From: Malus domestica
Lineage: Eukaryota > Streptophyta > Magnoliopsida > Rosales > Rosaceae
Direction of reading: 5' to 3'
DNA: 64,000 bases
Assembly (NCBI RefSeq): GCF_042453785.1
Contig: NC_091664.1
Location: 1,975,001 to 2,039,000 of the forward strand
Under the pieces are notes generated by a model, which searched no databases, was not told the origin of the DNA, and worked only from the letters and a program-made list of their open reading frames with translations. Made by a program: the position numbers and the translations under genes. Shown here piece after piece: positions 36,220-49,535 of this stretch. Within the stretch, counting starts at the first letter, position 1; every line of letters begins with the position of its first letter.

Positions 36220-38358
36220 TCAAAAAATCACACTTGGGAACTTGCAAGATCCATGACCTGCAAGAAGAATACTAGTTAATCAATCTTAATTCCCATGAAA
36301 ATAGTGTGAGAAAAAGTTTAGTTGGAAATCTTATTTGAACCCGAATCAAGTAGTCACAGATGTAGAGTAATGTATTAAAATTGGAATAAATTCATGGTTC
36401 AATTCCCGTCAGCGTAAATAAAAAATAAAAAACAAAAAACTCTTGTATTAATAGGCATTCCCTTTGGAGAAGAGCAAAAAAAAAACTTACTTGGGTCCAG
36501 AGATGTTTGCTCAGCCAGCCCATTGAAATGGCAAGTAGCTCCCTGACTCCTAAACTTGGCCCAGTACGAGCTGAAAGCAAAGCTCGCATGCCAAGTCAAC
36601 GAAACCGGTTCATAACACTCCTTTCCTGGTGAAAGAGCGTCACACGTCCCACTGGCATTCCCTGCAATGCACGCATTGTTTACAGCCGACCCCAGTTCTT
36701 CGTCATTCACACTCACACCCTTCGCCACCACGCACCACACCGCGCCCTTGTATGGCCTGTTGTTTTGCTCCTCCGGCAAGGGCTCGTAGTCCTCCAACAC
36801 CCGCTTCCCTACAATATATATACACATATTAATCAAGTCGTTAAAGAGAAATATCAAAAAGTTTGAAAATGTAGTACCTTATCAGCTAAACAATCTAAAA
36901 ATTTCATCTATTCCACCTTTATTAGAGAAAGGGTATACACTAGACATGCGATTGAAAGTTTCATTTAAGAAAGTATGTAAAATAGAACCAAAAAAATGAA
37001 AGTACGTCAAACTTTTGAGTGAAATGTAAAGATGGTTTCATTTTGCACGTCAATATTTATTTCTTTCTCTTCATTCTCGTTTGATTTATTTAATCTAAAT
37101 GCAAGAAATAAACAAGAGTGTTGGTGTATGGAAATCACTTCTTTAAAACATATATAAAAATTGGTTTACTAGAGGAATTTGAGGACCATGCCTGTCAAGT
37201 CAACGTCATAAATGGGAGTTCCATCAGCATGCAACAAGCCCCAGTGCCTCTCCGTCCCTGGTCCTGTCTTTTGATTTTCATCAAACAATGAAAATATGAA
37301 TGTAGGTATGACAACACCAGGCCTAGCTGGTGTTCCAAGAGGTGGTTTTGCAACCATTCTGTGTATCAAATTGCGGTTATATGTGGCGGCATTGTGTATA
37401 TTAGCACCGGGTTGTTCAATGTCCCCAGAACTAGGCCAGCCGGTTTCCGTGATCAGGAGCCGGATGTTGGGGTACCCAAGCTTGGTCATGGCAAAGATCA
37501 ATGAATCAAGCATTTGGTCTAGGAGGTTAGTGTAGACCAACCCAGTTCCCGGGTCAGTGTACTCCATGGTACTGTTTCCTTTAAATAATGCGAAGTCTAG
37601 GCTAATGTTGCCAGGGTTTGAAGACCATGGGAAAAAAGGGTACACATCAATGAAAAAAAAGGACCTGGTCCGGTTCAAGAATCTCAGCATCGGGGCCATG
37701 ACCGTATCGGATATATCAGCCCGAAACGTGGCTTTTGATGGTGGAAATGTTGATTGCAACGCATCCATGGCCAATGGGGTACCTACTTTGATGTTTGTGA
37801 TGTTTTGTGATTTGAGGGAGGACTTAATTTTACTCATGGCAGGGACTAGATCGTACCACATTTGGCGATCTTGGTCCGAGGAGTTGTAACTAAGGACTTC
37901 ATTGCCTATGAGGAGGTACCGGATCATGGTTTCGGGGTAATAGGGGAGGACATTGTTTCGGACCCATTCATCGGCTTTGGTTTGATCTGATGCAATGGTT
38001 GAGATTTCATTGTTTGGGACCATAATTGAGACTTGGAGATTCGTTCCAGATAAGAGTTTTAGGATTTCCAGGTCTGCGTCATAGAGTTTCACACGCCCTG
38101 CGTTCATGGCCTTGAGGAGCTCGATAGACCGGTTTGCAGACGGCAAATTGTTGCCTAGCCGCCCATAGTTTATGCCAATTTTGCTTGAGATCTCTGCAAC
38201 TGTACTCAAGTACAGAAAAAAAATGTTAGTGAAACATGAAATTTAGGGTTATTAACTTATTACTATATAGCAAGGTGATGATCTAATTACGTGCATGGTT
38301 TCGTATACTTACATGAAAGACCAAGGAGAGGGAAGAGAAAGAAAAGGAAAGGTGCCAT
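36220..38358 (-). CDS. GH17 beta-1,3-glucanase with C-terminal X8 (CBM43) domain
   Basis: Hydrolyses beta-1,3-glucan (callose) in the cell wall. Four exons: 38313-38358, 37192-38199, 36491-36808, 36220-36257; 469 residues. Exon 1 encodes only a signal peptide (MAPFLFFLFPLLGLS), and exon 2 begins FAEISSKIGINYGRLG. Catalytic residues are visible: acid/base Glu about 116 in LLIGNEVL and nucleophile Glu about 267 in LLITETGWPSSG. The X8 domain starts about 375 (WCVVAKG) and ends DPSHGSCKFPSV. There is no GPI-anchor-like tail. Intron 2 must use a GC donor (ACAG|GCATGG, 37191 downward) to give DLTGKRVLEDYEP; the only nearby GT site yields a stop. Position beside AAE15 matches Arabidopsis At4g14080 (MEE48) and At3g23770. 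Confidence 0.9.
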
Positions 38359-38423
38359 TTCAGTTGTTGATGTTACGATCAATGCAATTGCAGGGATATA
38401 TGCTGTTTTGCAGCATGATCTCT

Positions 38424-38433
38424 CTTATATATA
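38424..38433 (-). promoter_or_regulatory. Probable TATA box of the GH17 gene
   Basis: On the minus strand the sequence reads TATATATAAG, about 66 bp upstream of the GH17 ATG. That spacing would leave a short 5' UTR of about 30-45 nt. Motif and position only; not tested. Confidence 0.5.
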
Positions 38434-39394
38434 TCTTGGAGAATGGAGAATGTGAAGAGAATGGAGTTAAGAATATTGGATAGTTTAAAGGTCCATGCAA
38501 GATATTCTGGGTTGCTATATTTGCTGAGTGATCTTTGTGAGGGTTTGGAAAAGAAATCTTAGTACTCTTGTTTAATATGTGGTCAAAGATGGGGGCAAAC
38601 CATAGAAATAAGTAGTCAAGTAATACTGATTGATAAAGTAAAAGGCAAAGGTTATGATATAAAAGATTATATAGACGACATGGAGCCTTCTTGCCTACCC
38701 TTGGTTCCATTGATTTGTTTACTAGTTATTTCTTTATAAATACAAAATCATCTCTAATAAGTAGGCCCCACCATATTAATAAATTCTTGTGTATCTGATA
38801 CACCACGTTATATTAGGATATCGTCCGAATAATTGTGGATTATTGGGTGATTTAGGTTGGAGATCAATGATAAGATAACATGACTAGCAAAAAAAAGGGA
38901 AAATTAGGATTATTGAGTTATAAGGGTTAGTTTGTATAATAGAGCATTATTATAGTGGTATAAATTGCATGGTAGGAGACACACAGATCCGTTTGTGAAG
39001 TTGAGCTACATTTATGAAATATAATATGTATCCTTGATGATTGATAACATGCTATAATTGAATTACATGACTGTGACACTGAGCTTAGCTTTGGCAATGA
39101 TCTTTGATAAGACTTATGTCCCTATTGAATTGTGGTTTCGCTCACTTTACAGATTTGGAACGAGAATGGCTAAGAGCTAGACGAGCTGAGGTTGGATTAG
39201 AGGAGAGAATTAGGAGTTTTATTTTTATATACTTTAAAGATTTCCAAGTCGTTTTGATAAAAGAGAAATTTATTTTTGATGCTGTATTTCATTTCTCCTT
39301 TTATTTTGATTAACTTTCTCGCTGGTTTAATCTTTAGGAAAATTAATAAAAAAGGTTTCAAAACTTTGCATTTTAACAAAAACCATCTATAATT
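38434..39394. other. GH17 upstream region and intergenic sequence
   Basis: No gene or clear repeat was recognised. It includes the presumed distal promoter of the GH17 gene. Confidence 0.35.
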
Positions 39395-40156
39395 GCAAGA
39401 GTATAAGGTTATCATAGTATTGCAGCTCAAGTAAGATCTTTTTCCACAGGGATTGAATGAATAATTTATGTTAAACCCAATTCTTAATTAATTATTTGAA
39501 AACAAAGTTTGGAAAAATGTGATTTTATGACTTAAAATATTAAAAAAAAATTTAATTAAAAATAAATAAATAAATTGGGAAAGAAAACAAAAGAAAATAA
39601 TTTTGAAAATCTATTTAAACACTAGGGTTCCATCGTCACCTTAGCAATTCTACGTAGTTCTTCCAATTACTTATAAATTTCCCATGCATATTTTGAAGGT
39701 TAGGTTTTCCTAAAGTATGCCCTACGTGGAAACTCCAACATAGAACGTATATCTAACATGCCACTTGTGACAACCCGTCCCTAAATTTACGTTTTTATTT
39801 ATTTTAACCGAGGAAATTGACGAAAATACCCTAGAGGCAAGGACTTTGACTTGCATTGACCATCATCTAGAGAAACGTAAGACTTATTATTTTAGCGTAT
39901 TTGTGTAGTACTCGTTGGTACGAACACATAAGCGAAAACCGGTTGCGAGTCCGGATTATAACGGTATAGTTACGGATGTTTGAAATTGTTTACTCAAATT
40001 TTTGTTTAGGAAATAATTAAACTCCCACTTTGTGGGAAAGAAGCCCAATCAGGTTGTGTTATTGTGGCCAATCAGAAATAAAGGTTGGAGTGAGAGGACC
40101 AATTAGGGGAGGAGAGAGAGACTGATTTCCCTTCTCCCATTCCCGTCGACCATCCA

Positions 40157-41151
40157 TGACACACCCTGATCCTAGAATCAAAGCGTGCTGGCCGTCACGT
40201 GAGCGTGACGTAACCAAAATTGCGATGCGGAAGCAAAAGATATGAGAAATACGAAGGAATAAAAAAAACCAACTACTAGCAATAATAACCAACTAGCATG
40301 CTAGAGTGAGTTTAAGTGTGCAGTACAAAATTTCAGAGCATAAATACTAGGTGCAGTCAAGTAGGACTATAATTAAATTACAACACCCGCAGGTGAGTCA
40401 TACATGCAGGAAGTCTGTCAGAAAGTCGAAGAAAACCTCGTGAGCCACCAACTGCTAACTAGAACCTGGAGGGGCGCAAAACAAAATTGAGTGGGTCAGT
40501 AAAACCAAAGTTTTCCAAAACATTTCATTTAAAGCAATTCTAACCCCTCACTGTAAAACTTGTATACTTTCCCATAAAATAACATAATAGCATAATATTT
40601 GTTCAAATCTCTCAAAAACATTAATCTTTACTAAAATCCAGCAAGTATGCTATGCAATAATGTCAATGACAGAATATGGATGCATCAATATAACAGGTGA
40701 TATAATGAATCAACCGGAGACCCTGTAGTTGGTCATGTACGGTTAATTCTATAGCTCACTATCCAATCCAGCCGGAGTCACCACGGTGACCTGTACGACG
40801 CTACTCTGCACATAAGTCGGAACTACCTGAAGTAGTCTGTACGACAAGAATGGTGAAATAATACGCTATAGTGCTTCTCTCATCAATCATCTGCGCGCAT
40901 AATCTAAGGTCACATACCAGTCGGAACCACCTCTAGTGATCTGTACGACTAGCATGTCGGAACCCTCTCATGGTCTGTACGACATGCACCTACTTGGATC
41001 CAAGGTGAGCGTGCGGTGCGGTGCGGTGAATACTATAAGCACTATCACCAAGGGTGCATGTTATGAGCTCTCAACACAATTCACATCATCAATAATTCAC
41101 ATGAATAACAGAAAACTCACCTGATACTCACTTGTGCACCCACAACACCAA

Positions 41152-41185
<34 letters not shown>

Positions 41186-42368
41186 TCAAATATCAATTCA
41201 TATAATTCACAATGTGCATGCATGGCATTTTAAAACATACTATCATTTAAATTCAATTTTTGGGAAAATCAATAGTATATAGGTATAAACAGAAAATACT
41301 GCCCACTCACTGGTAAGTCGATGGGTCGTAACCTCCGTGACGTCCCTGGATGCGCTCGTCCTCAGGATAGGTGTCACCTATATGCGAAACAACTATAAAA
41401 ACGTTAATTAAAGCACATAACCGACAATTTGAAATAACTTCTCATACGGTGCTCAATTTGGGTATATGAATATACCATAGTGACCTACTCGACGTCACGA
41501 ATGTCGACATATTTTTAGAAAAAATTTTGGGCTTGTCACGCGCCCCCACACGCTTGGACAGGCACGGGTCCACACGCCCCCACGCGCGTCTCCTACCTTG
41601 GGCTCGCCGGACTGGTTTTTCCGGTGGCTGGAAAACTGGAGATTTTTCAATCTCCTTGTTCTCCGTCATTTCTCAACCAATTTCTTCGTATTTTATATCA
41701 ATTTGAAGCCCTCAACATGTAGAATCACGTTAGACTAATTTAAGGCTCTAAAAATAACGAAATCTCACCGGAAAAATTCCAAGAAAACTGGCCAACTTTG
41801 AACTCAATGATCCCGATGTCCAAAACCTTCAAACTAAGCACTCCGAGCTTCCTTAGGACCTCACTAAGCTCACTATAAGCTTAAAATTTCCTAAAATTCA
41901 ACAATTCACATGTGCATGAACAGTGAACTCAAAATGGGTTTCGGATTTCACGTGATATCGAGGGTTCCAAGTTCTAAAAATTGCACCAATGAACTCACAA
42001 GCTTCCAAGGATTCACAAACTTACCTTTTTGACGTTGATTCGTGAAGGTTGGAGGGTTTTGGTGCCTCGTCCGTACGAGTCGAGAGGGAGAGAGGAAGAA
42101 CTGAGAAGGGGAGAGAGATAGAGGGCATGGGGAAAGAGACATAATGTCTTGTGTGTGTGTGTGTGTGTGTGGTCCCTCAAAAAATTCCACTCTTTAATTC
42201 CCTAACCACACAAATATACACATATCCTTTAATCAAATTCCAATTTTTCCAAAACTTAGGGAAGAATATATATTATTCATAATATGTCACACCCATACCT
42301 TAGTAACTGCCAGGGCAGTTTCGTCGTTTCACAACCTAGAGAATAGAATCTCGGGACGAGATGTGACA
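40157..42368 (-). repeat. 3' LTR of the Tekay-like element
   Basis: In element orientation it starts TGTCACATCTCG (at 42368) and ends GGTGTGTCA (at 40157). It contains five hairpin modules (40712-40985), a (TA)n tract at 41155-41182 and a (GT)n tract near 42152-42171. Confidence 0.93.
40712..40985 (-). repeat. Five hairpin modules in the 3' LTR
   Basis: Modules at about 40712-40744, 40772-40804, 40815-40849, 40919-40950 and 40954-40985. On the sense (minus) strand each has an outer stem, the bulge TACAG or TACAT, an inner stem, a loop of about five bases, TC, and the closing outer strand beginning CG. Stem sequences differ between modules but keep pairing. Confidence 0.75.
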
Positions 42369-42381
42369 ATCTCCCCTCCTT
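42369..42381 (-). other. Polypurine tract of the Tekay-like element
   Basis: Directly next to the 3' LTR the minus strand reads AAGGAGGGGAGAT before TGTCACATC, the expected plus-strand priming site. Confidence 0.75.
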
Positions 42382-42452
42382 ATAGAATTTCGTCCCCGAA
42401 ATTCATTCAACCAAATTATCCATTAATATTCATAAAACAGCCTCGGATACAT

Positions 42453-45400
42453 CTATCTTATTCGATCTTCTGTCTCCCAAGTAGCTTCTTCCACTGAATG
42501 GTTCCTCCACAATACTTTTACTAAGCTCGCTGTCTTATTCCTTAAAACCTTGTCTTTCCAATCCAAGATAGTCACTGGTTCCTCATCATACGTCAAATCC
42601 GGATTAATCTCCAATGGTTGAGGAGAATCACATGTGAATGATCTGCAACATAATGTCAAAGCATCGAAACATGAAATACATTATGTACCTTAGATAACTT
42701 CGGAGGCAACTCCAATCTATAAGCAACTTCACCAATCTTCTCAGTGATCTTATATGGTCTTATGTACCTAGGACTTAGCTTGCCCTTCTTTCCAAATCGC
42801 ACTACACCTTTCCAAGGTTACAATTTCAAGAATACCAAATTACCCACATCATATACTCGATCAGTAGCATGTCTATCAGTTAAACTCCTTTGTCGATCTT
42901 GGGCCGCTTTCAGGTTAGACTTAATCACCTGAATATTTTGAGTAGTCTCATCCACAATCTTTGGGCCTTCTAACACTCTTTCGCCAACCTCTGACCAACA
43001 CAATGGTGTCCGACAAGCTCTACCATAAAGTGCCTCAAATGGTGACATACCAATGCTCGAATGAAAACTATTATTGTAGGCAAATTCCATCAAATCTAGG
43101 CGATCATGCCAAGAATCACCAAACTGTAACACTGAAGATTTCAACATATCATCCAATGTCTAAATAGTCATTTTTTATTGTCCATCAGTTTGAGGATGAT
43201 AAGCAGTGTTGTAAAGCAATTTCGTATCAAAAGCTTCCTGAAAAGCTACCCAAAACTTAGAAGTAAATCTTGGATCTTGATTAGAAATAATATTCACTGG
43301 AACTCCGTGATACTTCACAATCTTCGTGATGAACAATTTAGCCAATTTATTCAGAGGATACTTTTCCCTCACTGGAATGAAGTGTGATGAATTGGTAAGC
43401 CGATCTACAATCACCCAAACACCATCAAATCCATTTCGTGTACGAGGGAGCTTATACACGAAATCCATAGTTATATTTTCCCATTTCCACTGAGGAACAG
43501 GAAGTGGTTGCATCCGACCAAAAGACTTCTTTCTTTCAACTTTAACTTGCTGACAAACAATACACCTACTTACATATTCTGCAATTTCTCTCTTCATACT
43601 CGGCCAATAATAAAATGGTTGAATGGTATCGTACATCTTAGTCCCTCCTGGATGCATCGCATAAGCCGAACAATGTGCTTTATCCAAAATTTCCTTCTTT
43701 AATTCCTCATTATTCGGCACATACATTCTGTTATCTTGCATAAGCATGCCATCTGATTCTCGAATCCTGAGGTATTTCTTTTTCCCTTCATTTCTCAATT
43801 GGATCATTTTTTGAATTTCTTCATCAACCATCTGAGCTTCAAGTACACGATCAACCAAAACTGGCCTAACTTGAAAACTAGCAAGAAAAGCTTCTCTTCG
43901 TTCTTCTAACTCCAACTTTACTCCAGTAGCTCTCAATTTTGCAAGAAGAGGAACACGACAAGCATACAAAGCATTGAGTCGACCTTGAGATTTCCTACTC
44001 AGTGCATCAGCTACCACATTTGCACGACCCGGATGATACTCAATAGTGCAGTCATAATCACTTAGTAATTCCATCCACCTTCGCTGACGAAGGTTAAGAT
44101 CATACTGAGTGAAAAGATACTGAAGACTCTTATGATCTATGAAGATCTTACACTTCTCACCATAGAGATAATGCCTCCAAATTTTCAAAGCAAAGACAAT
44201 GACTGCCAACTCAAGATCGTGAGTAGGGTAATTCCTTTCATGAATCTTCAACTGTCGAGAAGCATAGGCGATCACTCTATTATGCTGCATCAAAACACAT
44301 TCCAAACCATTCAAAGAAGCATCACTGTAAATCTCAAAGTTACCGCTATTATCAGGAAGTACTAATACTGGAGCATGAGTGAGGCAATATTTCAACTGCT
44401 GGAAGCTTTGCTCACAATTCTCGTCCCACTCGAACTTAACATCCTTCCTGGTTAACTTCGTTAATGGCAAAGCAATCATAGAAAATCTTGAACAAATCGT
44501 CGATAATAACCTGCTAGACCGAGAAAACTCCGTACCTCAGTGACGGTTCGTGGTTGTTCCCAATTCTCCACTGCTGCTATGTTTTGAGGATCTACTTGAA
44601 TTCGTTGTGCCGATACTACATGCCCCCAAAATGCCACTTCATTCAACAAAAACTGACATTTACTGAACTTGGCATACAACCGGTGCTCCCTCAATTTCTT
44701 TAATACAAAGTTAAGATGTCGAATATGATCTGCGTTAGACTTAGAGTATACCAGAATATCATCGATAAAAACAATGACAGATCTATCAAGATATTGCTGG
44801 AATACCTCATTCATTAGCCTCATGAAAGCCGCAGGTGCATTAGTCAATCCAAATGGCATTACTAAAAATTCATAATGTCCAGAACGGGTCCTGAAAGCCG
44901 TCTTAGGTACATCATCATCTTTAATCTTCAACTGATAATAACCAGATTTCAAATCAATCTTAGAGAACACACACGCACCTTTAAGCTGATCAAACAAATC
45001 ATCAATACAAGGCAAGGGATAACGGTTCTTAATCGTTACCCGGTTCAATTTCCTGTAATCAATACATAATCTCAAAGTTCCATCTTTCTTTCTCACAAAC
45101 AACACCGGAGCTCCCCAAGGTGAAGTACTAGGTTGAATGAAACCCTTATCAATTAATTCCTTTAACTGAATTTTCAATTCTCTCTATTCAACTGGAGCCA
45201 TTCTATATGGAGTCAACGATATAGGATCCGTACCTATAAGCAAATCAATAGAAAACTCCACATCTCTATCTGGCGGCAATCCAGGCAAATCGTCTGGAAA
45301 TACATCAGGATAGTGCCTGACTACTCTAACTTCTTCCACACTGCTAGGAACAACATCATTTAACACCACATGTGCCAAGTATCCTTGACAACCTTTCGAT

Positions 45401-47289
45401 AACAACTTCTTTGCTTTCATGGCAGAAATAACACCATGTCTCACCCCATTGCTTTCACCCACAAAAGTAACCTCTGGAAATCCAGGATGATGAAAAGTAA
45501 CAGATTTCCCGTAACAATCTATATGGGCACGATTAAAATGCAACCAATCTGCCCCTAGAATCACATCAAAATCCACAATATCTAACGAGATAAGATTAGC
45601 TGGCATAGCTACACCATCTACCATCACTGGACACCTTGGATAAACACTATCAACATAACATTTGTCCCCTCTAGGCATAGCAAACTCTAAATCAAATCCT
45701 ATAGGTGTCGGGTGAGGTTGAGTCATTTGAGCAAACGTATGAGAAATCACAGAATGTGTAGCACCATAATCAATCAAGACTCTAGCAAAATGACCAAGAA
45801 TATTTAACGTACCCATAATCAAATCTGGATGGTTCTGAGCATCTTGCAGTGATACGTGATTAACACGTCCCTAAGCTTGCTGTCGTCCACCATGACCTCT
45901 ATTGCCTTGGTTACCTCACCCCTGAGAAGTACGTCCATGTCCTGACTGACTAGACTGCTTAGCACGACCTGCACTGCTAGCAGCCACATCTCCCTATCGG
46001 GGTTGATCCCCCTGATACCACTGAGATCCACTAGATCCACTAGCTGGCATAGAAGGATATGAAGTATAACCTCCAGGATCTTGAGAATACCCAGTCTGAA
46101 AATAAGGATCCCGGGAATACTGATATTGTCTAGGTGCATAGGGAGCAACATCACCCTGATAGTGGTAAGCACCATCACGACCCGTCTAACCATAACTGCC
46201 TGATCCAAAGTTCTACTGAATCGGCGCTGGAGATGGCATAGTAGACCGCTGAGATCTCTGTTGACTCTGGGGACACTGGGCAACCCTATGTCCCATCTTT
46301 CCACAAGTGTAGCAAGCACCACCACCACCACTTCTCCTACACTCTCCATGATGTCTGAAATTACAACGATGGCACAACGGAGCACCAGAACCACCAGCAC
46401 CACCAAAATTTCTCTGCCTCTAAAACCTGGGTCCACCAATAAATCTTCCACCTCTCATCTGGCCTGTGACACTAAATCTTCCACTGGAAGAACTCGAACT
46501 CGCTCCACTTTTCTTGAAATTCTGTGTCTTACGGAGTCCCTGAATGGAGATACCTTTGCCCTTATCGTCTTTCTTCTGATTATCATTCTTGTCCTCATCA
46601 TCCTCACGGTCACTAGGAAGGTTGTCGGAATCCTCCATCCGAACCAAAATCTCAAAAAACTCATGATAATCGGTGTAATGAAGTGCACTAGCAAAAGTCC
46701 ACTATTTCCTCTTAGTTCCCAGCTTAAAACGGCGAGACATCTCTACCTGATTACCAGCTGTATCAGGGTCATAACGAGACAAATATGTAAACTTCCAGTA
46801 ATACTCATTCGCCAACATATTCTTTTGCTTCAATCGAGTGAACTCCTACTTCTTGCAATCAATGTACTCCGGAGGGACAAATCTTTTCTTAAAATTCTCT
46901 TTGAATACTTCCCAATCAGCTGCCATCTCAGGGGACATAAACTCAGCCTGATTTACCCACCAAGCTGCTAGCTCCCACCCCAAAAACCAAGTAGTGGCCT
47001 CCACCCATCTACTAGCAGGAAAATTCCCTTGACTCTGCATCACCTGGAAAGTCTTCTCAATATGGTCTAACCACTTTTCTGCCCCTTCATGACCCTCATT
47101 ACCCATGAAACGGTCCAGTTTCAAATTATACATAGTCTCCAGGGGTGTCCTTTGAAAAGGAGGATGATGGATTGCATTCTGAAAGGCATGGACCATCGCT
47201 TCCCTTAATTGAGTTATATCAGGGAAATTAGGCTCAGAAGCACGACGTGATTCCCTACGAAGCGGCATAATTCTGACAGAAAACATCAA
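42453..47289 (-). pseudogene. Degenerate gag-pol of the Tekay-like chromovirus
   Basis: Order on the minus strand: gag (from 47289), a CCHC zinc knuckle CYTCGKMGHRVAQC near 46275-46315, protease near 45780 with IDYGATHS (the D-S/T-G active site is changed to D-Y-G), reverse transcriptase 45177-44476 with FIDDILVYS, RNase H from 44479 in another frame (frameshift near 44476-44490), integrase with its zinc-binding region and core (43175 onward), and a chromodomain at 42453-42659 (VTILDWKDKVLRNK, VLWRNHSVEEATWE). Several in-frame stops interrupt gag. One stop lies between protease and reverse transcriptase near 45184, and two more flank the position of the third integrase catalytic residue near 43165-43175, where a lysine codon stands. 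The element cannot encode its own enzymes. Confidence 0.92.
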
Positions 47290-47330
47290 AAGATCATTAG
47301 AGCATTAACAATTTATATAGGATTGCAACC

Positions 47331-47348
47331 TAGACTCTGATATCAAAC
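47331..47348 (-). other. Primer-binding site of the Tekay-like element
   Basis: Directly after the 5' LTR the minus strand reads GTTTGATATCAGAGTCTAGG. This is close to the initiator-Met-tRNA site TGGTATCAGAGC but with mismatches, suggesting a decayed iMet-primed site. Confidence 0.65.
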
Positions 47349-49535
47349 TGACACACCCCGATCCTAGAATCAAGGCGTGTTGGCCGTCACGTGAGCGTGA
47401 TGTAACCAAAAGTACGATGCGGAAGCAAAAGATATGAGAAATACGAAGGAATAAAAAAAACCAATTACTAGCAATAATATCCAACTAGCATGCTAGAGTG
47501 AGTTTAAGTGTGCAGTACACAATTTCAGAGCATAAATACTAGGTGCAGTCAAGTAGGACTATAATTAAATTACAACACCCGCAGGTGAGTCCTACATCCA
47601 GGAAGTCTGTCAGAACGCTGAAGAAAACCTCGTGAGCCACCAACTGCTAACTAGAACCTGGAGGGGCGCAAAACAAAATTGAGTAGGTCAGTAAAACCAA
47701 AGTTTTCCAAAACATTTCATTTAAAACAATTATAACCCCTCACTGTAAAACCTGTATACTTTCCCATAAAATAACATAATAGCATAATATTTGTTCAAAT
47801 CTCTCAAAAACATTAATCTTTACCAAAATCCAGCAAGTATGCTATGCAATAATGTTAATGACAGAATATGGATGCATCAATATAACAGGTGACATAATGA
47901 ATCAACCGGAGACCCTGTAGTTGGTCCTGTACGATTAATTCTATAGCTCACTATCCAATCCAGCCGGAGTCACCATGGTGACCTGTACGGCGCTACTCTG
48001 CACATAAGTCAGAACTACCTGAAGTAGTTTGTAAGACAAGAATGGTGAAATAATACGCTTTAGTGCTTCTCTCATCAATCATCTACACGCATAATCTAAG
48101 GTCACCTACCAGTCGGAACCACCTCTAGTGATCTGTACGACTAGCATGTCGGAACCCTCTCATGGTCTGTACGACATGCACCTACTTGGATCCAAGGTGA
48201 GCGTGCGGTGCGGTGAATACTATAAGCACTATCACCAAGGGTGCAGGTTATGAGCTCTCAACACAATTCACATCATCAATAATTCACATGAATAACAGAA
48301 AACTCACTTGATACTCATTTGTGCGCCCACAACACCAATTCATATATATATATATGCATCAAATATCAATTCATATAATTCACAATATGCATGCATGGCA
48401 TTTTAAAACATACTATCATTTAAATTCAATTTTTGGGAAAATCAATAGTATATAGGTATAAACAGAAAATACTGCCCACTCACTGGTAAGTCGATGGGTT
48501 GTAACCTCCGTGATGTCCCTGGATGCGCTCGTCCTCGGGATAGGTGTCACCTATATGCGAAACAACTATAAAAACGTTAATTAAAGCACATAACCGACAA
48601 TTTGAAATAACTTCTCATACGGTGCTCAATTTGGGTATATGAATATACCATAGTGACCTACTCGACGTTACGAACGTCGACATATTTTTAGAAAAAATTT
48701 TGGGCTTGTCACGCACCCCCACGCGCTTGGACAGGAACGGGTCCACGCGCCCCCACGCGCGTCTCCTACCTTGGGCTCGCCGGACTGGTTTTTCCGATGG
48801 CTGGAAAACTGGAGATTTTTCAATCTCCTTGTTCTCTGTCATTTCTCAACCAATTTCTTCGTATTTTATATCAATTTGAAGCCCTCAACATGTAGAATCA
48901 CGTTAGACTAATTTAAGGCTCTAAAAATAACGAAATCTCACCGGAAAAATTCCAAGAAAACCGGCCAACTTTGAACTCAATGATCCCGATGTCCAAAACC
49001 TTCAAACTAAGCACTCCGAGCTTCCTTAGGACCTCACTAAGCTCACCATAAGCTTAAAATTTCCTGAAATCCAACAATTCACGTGTGCATGAATAGTGAA
49101 CTCAAAATGGGTTTCAGATTTCACGTGATATCGAGGGTTCCAAGTTCTAAAAATTGCACCAATGAACTCACAAGCTTGCAAGGATTCACAAACTTACCTT
49201 TTTGCCGTCGATCCGTGAAGGTTGGAGGGTTTTGGTGCCTCGTCCGTACGAGTCGAGAGGGAGAGAGGAAGAACTGAGAGGGGGAGAGAGATAGAGGGCA
49301 CGGGGAAAGGGACAGGGTGTCCCGTGTGTGTGTGTGTGGTCCCTAAAAAAATTCCACTCTTTAATTCCCTAACCACACAAATATACACATATCCTTTAAT
49401 CAAATTCCAATTTTTCCAAAATTTAGGGAAGAATATATATTATTCATAATATGTCACACCCATACCTTAGTAACCGCCAGGGCAGTTTCGTCATTTCACA
49501 ACCTAGAGAATAGAATCTCGAGATGGGCTGTGACA
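47349..49535 (-). repeat. 5' LTR of the Tekay-like element
   Basis: A 2187-bp LTR, slightly shorter than its partner mainly because of shorter (TA)n and (GT)n tracts. It carries the same five hairpin modules at 47904-48177; the third is damaged here (for example TTTGTAAGAC instead of TCTGTACGAC). An LTR-internal frame of 75 codons is shared by both LTRs but resembles no known protein. Confidence 0.93.
47904..48177 (-). repeat. Five hairpin modules in the 5' LTR
   Basis: Equivalent to 40712-40985. They lie in the 3' half of the LTR in element orientation, so if transcription starts upstream they would be in the leader of the genomic RNA. That placement is inference, since no start site was located. 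Confidence 0.7.

Larger units (their letters stand above)
40157..49535 (-). mobile_element. Tekay-like Ty3/Gypsy chromovirus, full length, inactive
   Basis: A 9379-bp element with two LTRs (40157-42368 and 47349-49535), flanked by an exact 5-bp duplication ATCCA (40152-40156 and 49536-49540). The coding order on the minus strand is gag, protease, reverse transcriptase, RNase H, integrase, chromodomain. The chromodomain and the LTRs above 2 kb point to the Tekay/Del lineage. The LTRs differ by a few percent by eye plus microsatellite length, so the insertion is not very recent. Stops, a frameshift and catalytic-site changes disable the coding region. Confidence 0.93.

Noticed and set aside
37169..38209. 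GH17 as a single-exon gene starting at 38209 and ending at 37169.
   Set aside because: The codon at 38209 is TTG, the signal peptide lies in an upstream exon, and the expected X8 domain follows after a further intron.
41442..41669. A 75-codon minus-strand frame present in both LTRs (also 48615-48842).
   Set aside because: It is shared only because the two LTRs are copies of each other. It resembles no known protein, and its few differences include ordinary amino-acid changes.
46261..46971. A 236-codon plus-strand frame opposite gag.
   Set aside because: It is antisense to the recognisable gag and zinc-knuckle sequence and has a low-complexity, Ser/Thr-rich composition.
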